Assembly (NCBI GenBank): GCA_002305615.1
Contig: DBPU01000005.1
Span: 3,470 to 14,507 of the forward strand
DNA length: 11,038 bases
Reading direction: 5' to 3'
Source of the DNA: Verrucomicrobia bacterium UBA1412
GTDB taxonomy: Bacteria; Verrucomicrobiota; Verrucomicrobiia; Limisphaerales; UBA1412
Part shown: positions 1 to 6,974 of the stretch, piece after piece
How the letters are laid out: every line of letters starts with the position of its first letter
Numbering within the stretch: position 1 is the first letter of the stretch
Program-made: the position numbers and the translations under genes
Notes under the pieces: generated by a model
What the model was told of the DNA's origin: nothing
What the model saw: the letters and a program-made list of their open reading frames with translations, nothing else
Database searches by the model: none

Positions 1-725
1 CCGGTACCGGGAGAGCCGACCATGAGAACGCCGCGGGGGATTTTGCCGCCCAGTTTCAGGAATTTCTTGGGGTTCTTGAGGTACTCGACCAATTCGCGGA
101 CCTCTTCGATGGCTTCCTCGACACCGGCCACGTCTTTAAAGGTGGTTTTATTTTTTTCGCGGTTCAGCATCCGGGCTCGGCTGCGGCCGAAAGTGGCTGC
201 TCCGCGGCCTGCACCGCGAATCTGGCGCATCAGGAGGAAGTAGATAAAAAGAGCAATGATGATGAAGGGGAGGATGCCAAAAAGGAGGTTCTGCCAGACG
301 GTGTTCAATTCCTTCATTTTGAAGCCGGCCATGAAAAGTTTTTCCCGCAAATCATCGGTGAGATAAGTCTTGATGACAAAGGGCATGGGCGTCGACGCGG
401 AGGTGCTGGCTGAGGAAGAATCGGCATTTTTCTCGACGAGGTATTTACCGATTACTTCCTTAAGCTCTGGGGCCTGGGGGTTATAGACAATTTCTCCGCC
501 TCCGGCCAGGCGGTTATTTTCCACCAGGGCGATAAACTCGTTATAGGAGATTTCTTGGGCTCCATTGCTCGGCGGTTCGCGGAAGAAGATCAGAAGGCAG
601 ATAATCCCGAGGATAAAGAACCAGGCCAGGAGGCCTTTGGAAGCAAAAGGAGGAGGCGATTTCTTATCCAATTTAGGACGAAACCCGTTATCGTTGTCTT
701 GTTTATTATCGTTTTGCTTAGACAT
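1..725 (-). CDS. ftsH: ATP-dependent zinc metalloprotease FtsH, N-terminal part (cut by window edge)
   Basis: Membrane-anchored AAA+ protease that extracts and degrades misfolded membrane proteins and selected cytosolic regulators. About 241 residues are visible. They comprise a charged Asn/Asp/Lys-rich cytosolic tail (1-30), TM1 (about 31-48), a periplasmic domain (about 50-143), TM2 (about 146-166), and then the start of the AAA domain with TTFKDVAGVEEAIEEV (194-209), PRGVLMVG and the first part of Walker A, GSPGTG, at the window edge. The rest of the AAA module and the HExxH protease domain lie outside. The ATG at 725 gives the usual short tail before TM1. The periplasmic loop carries a Ser-rich stretch at 102-112, and Walker A has Ser where Pro is commonest; both look like minor variation. 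The gene lies 67 bases behind the lipoprotein gene but has its own promoter candidate. The family call is secure from order and motifs. Confidence 0.95.
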   Translation of the reverse strand, partial: MSKQNDNKQDNDNGFRPKLDKKSPPPFASKGLLAWFFILGIICLLIFFREPPSNGAQEISYNEFIALVENNRLAGGGEIVYNPQAPELKEVIGKYLVEKNADSSSASTSASTPMPFVIKTYLTDDLREKLFMAGFKMKELNTVWQNLLFGILPFIIIALFIYFLLMRQIRGAGRGAATFGRSRARMLNREKNKTTFKDVAGVEEAIEEVRELVEYLKNPKKFLKLGGKIPRGVLMVGSPGT

Positions 726-738
726 TGCTTATTCTCGA

Positions 739-748
739 CCCCATGGGG
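739..748. repeat. Perfect 10-base palindrome in the ftsH leader
   Basis: CCCCATGGGG reads identically on both strands and sits 14-23 bases upstream of the ftsH ATG, downstream of the likely promoter. Its GGGG half is the only purine-rich stretch near a ribosome-binding position for ftsH. It could therefore be an operator half-site, a small RNA dyad, or chance. No partner copy is visible in the window. Confidence 0.2.
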
Positions 749-762
749 CCAAATCAGCAGAC

Positions 763-791
763 AATCTAACACAAAACGTGGAGAGTGTAAA
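763..791 (-). promoter_or_regulatory. Sigma-70-type promoter candidate for ftsH
   Basis: On the minus strand the -35 is TTTACA (786-791, five of six to consensus), the spacer is exactly 17 bases, and the -10 is TAGATT (763-768, four of six). A TG one base upstream of the -10 makes it an extended -10. Transcription would start near 756, giving a leader of about 30 bases. It lies in the short gap after the lipoprotein stop codon, so ftsH could be transcribed on its own as well as by read-through. It was identified by eye only. Confidence 0.5.
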
Positions 792-792
792 A

Positions 793-3090
793 TTATTCCC
801 GGGCGGCTAAATTGCGAAGTTGAGGGATGACCTGAAGCAACTCGTCGACCAAACCGGCGTTATTCTGGTCCTGGGCCAGCGTGAGAGCCCGCTCAGCTTC
901 ACTCAGGGCCTGGCTGTATTGTTTATTTTCCGCGTAGTAGGCACCTACCTTTGCGTGCATTTCGGGGTTGCGGTCAACTTTGGGATTGGCTGAGATGGCT
1001 TTTTGCATCAGCGGGATGGCCTTGGAAACATCATCAGCGCTTATATAAAGGAGGGCCCGGAGGTAATTGGCTTCGGGATGGTTGGGGTTAATTTGGAGCG
1101 CACTCTCCAAGTGAGGAACCGCCTCCGAAGGCTCTCCGTCCAGGAGGATGGTGCGGGCCAACTGGAAGCGCATTTCTGCCGCATCGTATTGTTTATCAAT
1201 GCCGCGAGGGATCAGGCGGATGGCTTCAGCGATATGCGCTTTGGCTGCCTTGAAATTTTTCATGTGGAGGCAGGCCATGCCGTAATCGAACTGGGTCATT
1301 GCATAGCGGGGCTCGATTTTGAGGGCTTTCTCCATGTGAGTGATCCCTTCCTGGAGCCGGTCAAAGACGTTGAAGTAGAGGAAGCCGATCTTCTGATGAG
1401 CCTGGTAGCAATCAGGGTTGATGGTGAGAGCGTAGAGGTAATTGGTCAGGGCTTCCTGGGGTTTGTGGTTCCGGAAATATTCGTCACCGGCACGGCACCA
1501 GGACAGATCGTTGAGGAACTCCGGGGTAATTTTGCGAATGGCGTTGGGGGCGCGGTTGACAAATTCAGGGATATTGGCTGCGCGGTCGGGGCCTGTGAAG
1601 TGTGCAAGGACGACCGGAGGAGTACTTTCGCCATTGACGTCAATATGGGTGAGCCAGAGCTGGGTGTAGGGGCCGTTGGCTTTGGAGCTGAAGACGAGCC
1701 ACTTGCCATTGGGGGACCAACTGTGCCAGGAATTCATCTGGTCGGTATTGCAGCGCATGAGGCGCGGCTCGCCGCCCTGAGCGGGCATGATGTAGAGGCG
1801 GCTATCGCCCCGGAGAAGCATGTAGTCGGAGGCTTTACAGAAAACGACCCATTTGCCATCGGGGGAATACTTGGGGAAGTAATTACTTACACCTTCTTCG
1901 CTGGCGCCTTCCAGGGGAGCTGCTTCGCCGCCCTGGCCGTCATTGAAATCGACTTTATAGATTTTGAATTTGAAGGGTTTACCGTCTTCCACGAATTCTT
2001 TGCATTCTTCACGGGTGAGCAGGGTTTTGCCTTGCCCTTGGGTATTCTGCAGGTCGTAGGCCTGGGTGCGGGCAAAGAGAATGGTTTTGCCATCGGGGCT
2101 CCAAGTAGGGTTGCTCTGGACGAATTGAGGGTCATCGGCGCCTTTGAGAGCCGTGTATTTCTCTTCCACGCGGTCGTAGCAGGCGATGATGCCTTTGATC
2201 GGGAAGAAGAGCTGGGAGTAATAGAGGTCTTCGATGGGGACAAAGACCGATTTATCTTTGACGGTGCTCAGGACATAGCGGCCATCGGGGGAGATTTGTG
2301 AAAGGAGGCCGTAGGTTTGCTCGCGGTCTTCTTTGCGGAACTCGTTCCAGGTGATGATATCGCTGGTATTGAGCTTCATTTCTTCCTGGGTGCGGGTGAT
2401 GACATAGGAGGCTTTGCTGTTAGCATAGTCGACATCCATGGCCAGAAGGGAGCCATCCTGAGAAAAGGAGTGGCAATTACCGCAGACGGGGAGGCCTTCC
2501 AGGACGATCGGCGGTTGCTCTTCCTGGTCGATGGAGCCGAAGCGCCAACGGATTTTAGAGGGGTCGATCACGGCATCCAGGAAGGGGAGGATGACTTCTC
2601 TGAAGAAAATGGGGGCTCCGACTTCATCGGTGGAGGTGGATATACGCACCGCGGAACCGGAGAGAGCCGTCGCCTTGTGTTTGCTGTTGTAGCCGGTGAG
2701 CGTTATGGAAAGGGGTTTATCGACAGAGATTTTTTTCATTTCCTCCCAGGTTTCTCTATCGGGACGCCAGGAGGGCTCGGAGCAGAGGATTCTTTGCAGA
2801 GACGAGGGGGTCTGGAAACTCAGGATCCAGCGGTCAACGGAGGGGGTTTTATCTTCCCAGAGAAAAGTGGGTGCAATTATCTCGGGAGGGAACAGGGCCT
2901 CATCGAGGGGATAGTTAATTTGTAGCTTTGAATTCGGTACGACAGATTCGACGCGAGCGACATAGGATACAGCCATGTCGGGTAGTGTGTCCGGCTTTTC
3001 TGAACAACCGTTCAAGCAAAACAGAAGGGCAAAAAAACCTACTCCTGGTATGATTGATTTGAGAACTCGAGCTAAAACAAGGCTTTTCAT
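793..3090 (-). CDS. Lipoprotein with CxxCH haem motif, PD40/TolB-like propeller and C-terminal TPRs
   Basis: Predicted 765-residue lipoprotein of unknown function. Numbering from the ATG at 3090: a basic n-region and hydrophobic core end in the lipobox LNGC with Cys29 as the lipidated residue. A beta-rich N-terminal domain follows, with a YPLDEALFPPE stretch near 60-70. A c-type haem motif CGNCH is at 203-207. Four or more PD40/WD-like repeats are visible, with SPDGRYVL near 267, SPDGKTILF near 331, SPDGKWVVF near 409 and SPNGKWLVF near 459. TPR helices fill about 532-744. The reading frame can be extended upstream to a TTG at 3138, but that removes the signal peptide from the N-terminus and overlaps the best promoter, so I chose the ATG. 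The protein is probably exported and anchored in a membrane facing the periplasm or surface. The propeller and TPRs suggest protein binding, and the haem motif suggests c-type maturation. Similar mixtures are annotated in Bacteroidota and PVC genomes without an assigned role. Confidence 0.85.
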   Translation of the reverse strand: MKSLVLARVLKSIIPGVGFFALLFCLNGCSEKPDTLPDMAVSYVARVESVVPNSKLQINYPLDEALFPPEIIAPTFLWEDKTPSVDRWILSFQTPSSLQRILCSEPSWRPDRETWEEMKKISVDKPLSITLTGYNSKHKATALSGSAVRISTSTDEVGAPIFFREVILPFLDAVIDPSKIRWRFGSIDQEEQPPIVLEGLPVCGNCHSFSQDGSLLAMDVDYANSKASYVITRTQEEMKLNTSDIITWNEFRKEDREQTYGLLSQISPDGRYVLSTVKDKSVFVPIEDLYYSQLFFPIKGIIACYDRVEEKYTALKGADDPQFVQSNPTWSPDGKTILFARTQAYDLQNTQGQGKTLLTREECKEFVEDGKPFKFKIYKVDFNDGQGGEAAPLEGASEEGVSNYFPKYSPDGKWVVFCKASDYMLLRGDSRLYIMPAQGGEPRLMRCNTDQMNSWHSWSPNGKWLVFSSKANGPYTQLWLTHIDVNGESTPPVVLAHFTGPDRAANIPEFVNRAPNAIRKITPEFLNDLSWCRAGDEYFRNHKPQEALTNYLYALTINPDCYQAHQKIGFLYFNVFDRLQEGITHMEKALKIEPRYAMTQFDYGMACLHMKNFKAAKAHIAEAIRLIPRGIDKQYDAAEMRFQLARTILLDGEPSEAVPHLESALQINPNHPEANYLRALLYISADDVSKAIPLMQKAISANPKVDRNPEMHAKVGAYYAENKQYSQALSEAERALTLAQDQNNAGLVDELLQVIPQLRNLAARE

Positions 3091-3110
3091 AAAAGAACTA
3101 TCTGATGCGG

Positions 3111-3138
3111 ATTCTAGCAGAGTCAACAAATACCGCAA
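3111..3138 (-). promoter_or_regulatory. Extended -10 promoter candidate for the lipoprotein gene
   Basis: On the minus strand the -10 is TAGAAT (3111-3116, five of six to consensus), preceded by TGC as an extended -10. A weak -35 TTGCGG (3133-3138) lies 16 bases upstream. The start of transcription would fall near 3104, about 15 bases before the ATG at 3090, so the leader would be short and has no Shine-Dalgarno sequence. This placement argues against the TTG at 3138 as the start codon. Confidence 0.45.
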
Positions 3139-3326
3139 GTATTAATTTCAAAAAAAGGCCATTTTATTGGGTAAAAGCGCTGGAGGGAGAGTGTGTTGAG
3201 AAAATTCAGGATGGATGTATTCGGGGGATGGCGGAAATTAGAGGAGGCCTAAATCGATTCTGGACAGGGGAGGTGAAAATTGCAAAACTAAGGGAGCCTT
3301 AAATTACAAAAGGCCTACTTAATAAA
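3139..3326. other. Divergent intergenic region upstream of serA
   Basis: This A/T-rich region lies between the lipoprotein promoter and the serA start. The only plus-strand promoter-like pair I can point to is TTGAGA (3196-3201) with a poor TATTCG (3218-3223) 16 bases away. A small hairpin TAAGG-GAG-CCTTA lies at 3289-3301, and AGGCCT occurs twice (3245-3250 and 3311-3316). No Shine-Dalgarno sequence precedes serA. A 65-codon open frame crosses the region but shows no coding character. Confidence 0.3.
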
Positions 3327-4919
3327 ATGAATGTTTTAGTTTGCGATCCAATCTCCTCAGAAGGTGTGGCTGTATTGCAGCAATGTGAGGGATTAAATGT
3401 CATAGTCCTTGAAAAGAGACCGACCGAGTCCGAATTGATTTCCATGGTCTCTGATGTGAACGCGATAGTGGTTCGATCCGAGACAAAGATAACGCGCAGT
3501 GTGATCGCCGCGGCCAGCAAACTGAAAGTCGTGGGTCGTGCCGGAGTGGGCGTGGATAACGTGGATGTGGCGGCAGCGACAGAAGCGGGCGTGGTCGTGA
3601 TGAATACGCCCTCGGGCAACACGATTGCGACGGCAGAGCTGACTTGCGCGATGATGCTTTCATTGGCGCGGCATGTGCCCGATGCCTCCGCTTCGATGAA
3701 GGCGGGGCAATGGGACCGCAAGACATTCAAGGGAACAGAGCTTTTCGGCAAGACGCTGGGAGTGGTCGGAATGGGCCGCATCGGCACCGAGGTAACCCGG
3801 CGTATGCAGTCTTTCGGGATGACCGTTATCACCTTTTCGCCGGTTCTTTCTGTGGCAATGGCCAAGGAGCTGGGCGTGGAAATGGTGACGATGGAAGAGA
3901 TTTACAAGCGCTCGGATTATATTACGTTCCACGTACCGCTGACGGATGAAACGCGCGGTTTGATCAATGCCGAGACGATGAAGAAGATGAAGCGCGGAGT
4001 CAAGTTGGTGAATTGCGCCCGCGGAGGCATCATTGTCGAAGAGGATTTAATCGAAGCGCTCAAGAGCGGCCAGGTGGGAGGCGCAGCGCTGGATGTGTAC
4101 ACCAAGGAGCCGCTGCCGGCAGATCATCCGCTGCGTCAGACACCGAATCTGGTGATGACGCCGCACCTGGGAGCCAGTTCGAAAGAGGCTCAGGTGCGTG
4201 TGGGCGTAGAGATCGCCGATTGCATTATGGCCTACCTGAAATTGGGTGAGATTCGCAATGCGGTCAATTTGCCGGATTGGAATCTGGACGGCCGCGATTA
4301 CACGGCTTTGAAACCGTATTTGCATCTGGGTGAGAAGTTGGGAGCCCTGGCGGCACAGCTGGCACCTAAGAGCAATGAGAAGCTGACGGTTTGCTTTGGC
4401 GGCAAGGCGGCAGCGATTCAGAGCGACCCGGTAATGCGTGCGGTGTTATACGGATTTTTGAAGGCGACTTCCAACGGGACCAACTACATCAACGTGTATG
4501 CGAAGGCCAAGAAGCGCGGATTGCAGCTGGATTCGCATGTTTCCAGCGATTCGCTGGATTTCAACGAGTGGCTCAGTGTCGAGGTGGATTCTGCGGATAC
4601 CAAGCTGGTCGTGGGCGGCACGTTCTTCGGAGCGAGCATGGCCCCGCGCATCGTTCAGGTGAATGATTACCGCGTGGAAGTGGTGCCCCAGGGTGTGATT
4701 CTGATGAATCAGAACGCCGATAAGCCGGGTGTGGTCGCCAAGGTGAGCGCACTCTTGAGCCGTTACTCGGTGAACATCGCCAACATGACGCTGGACCGCA
4801 GCAATGCGGGCGGCAAGGCCATGATGGTTCTGAACCTGGACGGAGTACCGCCAGCCGAAGTGGTGGAAGAATTGAAGAGAGAGCCGGAGATCTTCGATTC
4901 ACGAGTTATCGTTCTCTAA
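3327..4919 (+). CDS. serA: D-3-phosphoglycerate dehydrogenase, long form with ASB and ACT domains
   Basis: Catalyses NAD-dependent oxidation of 3-phosphoglycerate to 3-phosphohydroxypyruvate, the first step of serine biosynthesis, in the cytosol. At 530 residues it matches the long (type I) enzymes. A substrate domain (1-100 and about 290-318) encloses a Rossmann domain (about 101-289). The nucleotide-binding GMGRIG is at 148-153. Catalytic residues are Arg232 in NCARGG, Glu261 in KEP and His280 in TPHLGAS. An allosteric substrate-binding (ASB) domain fills about 320-450, and a C-terminal ACT domain with the DKPGVV motif runs about 452-530, so serine feedback control is plausible. The odd point is TFSP at 169-172, where relatives usually have an Asp (as in YDP) that holds the NAD ribose; here it is Ser171. 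The gene begins a three-gene cluster with no clear Shine-Dalgarno sequence at its ATG. Confidence 0.95.
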   Translation: MNVLVCDPISSEGVAVLQQCEGLNVIVLEKRPTESELISMVSDVNAIVVRSETKITRSVIAAASKLKVVGRAGVGVDNVDVAAATEAGVVVMNTPSGNTIATAELTCAMMLSLARHVPDASASMKAGQWDRKTFKGTELFGKTLGVVGMGRIGTEVTRRMQSFGMTVITFSPVLSVAMAKELGVEMVTMEEIYKRSDYITFHVPLTDETRGLINAETMKKMKRGVKLVNCARGGIIVEEDLIEALKSGQVGGAALDVYTKEPLPADHPLRQTPNLVMTPHLGASSKEAQVRVGVEIADCIMAYLKLGEIRNAVNLPDWNLDGRDYTALKPYLHLGEKLGALAAQLAPKSNEKLTVCFGGKAAAIQSDPVMRAVLYGFLKATSNGTNYINVYAKAKKRGLQLDSHVSSDSLDFNEWLSVEVDSADTKLVVGGTFFGASMAPRIVQVNDYRVEVVPQGVILMNQNADKPGVVAKVSALLSRYSVNIANMTLDRSNAGGKAMMVLNLDGVPPAEVVEELKREPEIFDSRVIVL

Positions 4920-4925
4920 AACATA

Positions 4926-5948
4926 ATGAGGTTTATATTCAAAGCAGGATTAAGTTTCCTTACGGCGGCTTATCTCTGCGGAGGATTCGGTTCAGAGGTG
5001 TGGGCTCAAAGCTCCCCTCTGGCCGGGGCGTCTTCGCAGGAGGTGGAAGCGCTTGCGGTCAAAGGCAAGGGTTTCAAGGTGACGCAGAAGGAGCTTGATG
5101 AGGTATACATCCGCTACAGCATGGGGCTGGCGGCATCAGGGCGGAGCGTTCCCTCCAGTGAAGTAAAGAAGGTGGAGGAAGAGATGCTCGAGCAGCTGAT
5201 TTTGAGAAAGATGTTTCTCCTGAAGGCCGACGCCGAGGATCTGAAGCTGGGCAAAGAGAAGGCAAAAGAGGAGAAGGAGCGTCTTCTGAAGCGGGCTGGC
5301 GACGAGAGCCGGCTTCGGCGGCAGGTGCTGCTGGAGGGGTGGCCCTCTTATGAGGATTATCTCAAGAACATGGAGGATGTCTGCATCTGCTCGGTATACA
5401 TGGAGCGGCACATCAAGGTGGAAGTGAAACCGGAGGAGATTCAGGAGTTTTACGACTCGAATAAGAAGCTCTTTGATGCTGAGGAGATGTTCATGGGCGG
5501 TTTTATTTTCTTCTCCCGGAGCGATACCCTGAACGGGAATAATCTCAGTGAAAGTGAATGGGCGTCCAAGAAGGAGCAGGCTGCCGATGTGCTCAAGAAG
5601 GCCAAGGGCGGAGAGAGTTTCGAGGAATTGATGAAGAAATACTCCGACGATGTGCGCACGAGGAGCCGTGGCTTGACGACTGTCTTTGTCAAGGGGCAGT
5701 TGGGAGCGACATTTGATCAGGCGGCTTTCGCACTTCGCAACGGAGAGTTGAGCAATCTTATCGAGACGTCTGAGGGAATCTACGTGGTGAAGGTCGTGAA
5801 GCATAATGCTGCGGGACTCATTCCTCTCGGCGAAGTGGAGAAAAAGATTGAAGAGCAGCTGAAGGCTGAGAAGCGCAGAGAAAAGCTGCCGGAGGTCTCC
5901 AAAGAGCTGAAAAAAGAGTTTGAAGTGGAGCTGGTAAAGACTTACTAA
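4926..5948 (+). CDS. Exported parvulin-like (SurA/PrsA-type) chaperone, probably lacking isomerase residues
   Basis: Predicted periplasmic folding factor of 340 residues. A signal peptide covers about 1-27, with basic Arg/Lys, a hydrophobic core and likely cleavage after VWA. An N-terminal helical region (about 40-180) resembles the SurA_N/trigger-factor-like chaperone arm and is very rich in Lys and Glu. A parvulin (PpiC) domain spans about 186-292, recognised from GESFEELMKKYSDD (229-242), FDQAAFALRNGELS (263-276) and the GIYVVKV end strand. A charged C-terminal helix follows. The two histidines typical of active parvulins appear replaced, by Phe193 in the first strand and Tyr286 in the last, so it may be a chaperone rather than an active prolyl isomerase. 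It starts 6 bases after serA and lacks a Shine-Dalgarno sequence, which suggests translational coupling. The family is clear; the client proteins are unknown. Confidence 0.85.
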   Translation: MRFIFKAGLSFLTAAYLCGGFGSEVWAQSSPLAGASSQEVEALAVKGKGFKVTQKELDEVYIRYSMGLAASGRSVPSSEVKKVEEEMLEQLILRKMFLLKADAEDLKLGKEKAKEEKERLLKRAGDESRLRRQVLLEGWPSYEDYLKNMEDVCICSVYMERHIKVEVKPEEIQEFYDSNKKLFDAEEMFMGGFIFFSRSDTLNGNNLSESEWASKKEQAADVLKKAKGGESFEELMKKYSDDVRTRSRGLTTVFVKGQLGATFDQAAFALRNGELSNLIETSEGIYVVKVVKHNAAGLIPLGEVEKKIEEQLKAEKRREKLPEVSKELKKEFEVELVKTY

Positions 5949-5957
5949 AGAGCGGCC

Positions 5958-6893
5958 ATGTTCGACGAGGCGATTGATGAGGTACTGAATTACCTGGAGG
6001 CTCAGAAGGAGCGCGGGGTGAAGTACGTGCAGGTATCGCCCGAGACTCTCAAATCGTTACTGGCCGAACCTGAAACGGAGCGACATAAGCCCGGTTCGGC
6101 CCGTTCTTCTTCCAGGGCGATGCCCCGAAAGAGCTTCGATGTTGCGCCTTCGTTTGACGTGAGCTCTTTGGGCGCAGTGGCGCCTTTACCTTCAGGGCGG
6201 ATTCAGAAGCCCGAAAATTTCAACCCTTATAGCGGAATGGATATTGAGATCAAGCTGGGAGCGGCTCTATCCCGAGAGGAGAAGCTCGCGAAGATGGCGG
6301 CACTCCGGGAGGAGTTGCTGAAGTGTGGAAAGTGTACGCATTTGGCCTCTTCGCGGCGGAATGTGGTTTTCGGAGTCGGGGATGTGGATTCACCGCTTCT
6401 CTTCATCGGGGAAGCTCCCGGAGCGGAAGAAAATATTGAGGGAGAGCCTTTTGTAGGGCGTGCAGGCCAGCTGCTCATGAAGATCATCGCAGCGATGGGG
6501 CTGAGCCGAGAGAAGGTCTTTATCGCCAATATCTTAAAATGCAGACCGGATACTCCGGGCCAGACTTCAGGCAACCGGCCTCCGACGCCTCAGGAGATGC
6601 AGATTTGTTACCCCTGGCTGGTGAAGCAGATTGAAATTATCCAGCCGCGTGTGATCGTGGCGCTTGGAGCGACTGCGGTCAATGCGCTGCTGGCTCAGAC
6701 GGTGCCGATCAGCCGGATACGGGGTAAATTCCAGCCGTTCCACGGGATGCAGGTGATGCCGACTTTTCATCCTTCGTACTTGCTGAGGTATGCGAACGCG
6801 ACGGTCAAGCGGCAGGTCTGGGAGGATATGCTGCAGGTGATGGAATTTCTGGGGATGGAGATTTCGGAGAAGCAGCGGGGGTATTTCCTCTAA
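5958..6893 (+). CDS. Uracil-DNA glycosylase, family 4 (4Fe-4S), with N-terminal extension
   Basis: Removes uracil from DNA as the first step of base excision repair. In this 311-residue protein the catalytic domain lies at about 105-300. It shows GEAPGAEE (151-158, the family 4 form rather than the GLAPG of family 5), PFVGRAG (164-170), NILKCRP (191-197) and HPSYLL (271-276). Four cysteines fit the iron-sulphur cluster: Cys123 and Cys126 (CGKC), Cys195 and Cys217. Residues 1-35 form a predicted helix-strand-helix with VSPETLKSLL, followed by a low-complexity Ser/Pro/Arg linker to about residue 100. The extension is absent from the minimal thermophile enzymes of about 200 residues and is of unknown role. 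It starts 9 bases after the foldase stop, probably in one transcript with serA, and a terminator follows. Only a weak purine stretch precedes the ATG. Confidence 0.92.
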   Translation: MFDEAIDEVLNYLEAQKERGVKYVQVSPETLKSLLAEPETERHKPGSARSSSRAMPRKSFDVAPSFDVSSLGAVAPLPSGRIQKPENFNPYSGMDIEIKLGAALSREEKLAKMAALREELLKCGKCTHLASSRRNVVFGVGDVDSPLLFIGEAPGAEENIEGEPFVGRAGQLLMKIIAAMGLSREKVFIANILKCRPDTPGQTSGNRPPTPQEMQICYPWLVKQIEIIQPRVIVALGATAVNALLAQTVPISRIRGKFQPFHGMQVMPTFHPSYLLRYANATVKRQVWEDMLQVMEFLGMEISEKQRGYFL

Positions 6894-6916
6894 AATTCGA
6901 TTTTGATAGAAAAAAA

Positions 6917-6944
6917 GAATCGCCCCCCGTTCGGGAGGCGATTC
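6917..6944. terminator. Bidirectional intrinsic terminator between the UDG gene and hpf
   Basis: Inverted repeat with 13-base arms (6917-6929 and 6932-6944), twelve of thirteen paired, the outer eight being GAATCGCC/GGCGATTC. Read on the minus strand the stem is followed directly by six T (6911-6916), an excellent intrinsic terminator for hpf. On the plus strand a weaker TTTT follows at 6949-6952, serving the serA cluster. Its position between two convergent genes fits. Confidence 0.85.
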
Positions 6945-6974
6945 GTCATTTTAAATCCGTTCTCTACGGCTAGG

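Noticed and set aside
1003..2925. Two long plus-strand open frames (1003-2301 and 2317-2925) opposite the lipoprotein gene
   Set aside because: They are antisense to a gene with clear signal peptide, haem, PD40 and TPR motifs. Their translations show no domain and reflect the codon bias of the minus-strand gene.
3105..3302. A 65-codon plus-strand frame ending before serA, considered as a leader peptide
   Set aside because: It overlaps the divergent promoter, has no ribosome binding site, no serine run typical of an attenuator peptide and no coding character.
3245..3316. Two AGGCCT copies upstream of serA as a repeat or operator pair
   Set aside because: A 6-base palindrome twice in 70 bases is not enough; flanks differ and there is no third equivalent copy with matching spacing.
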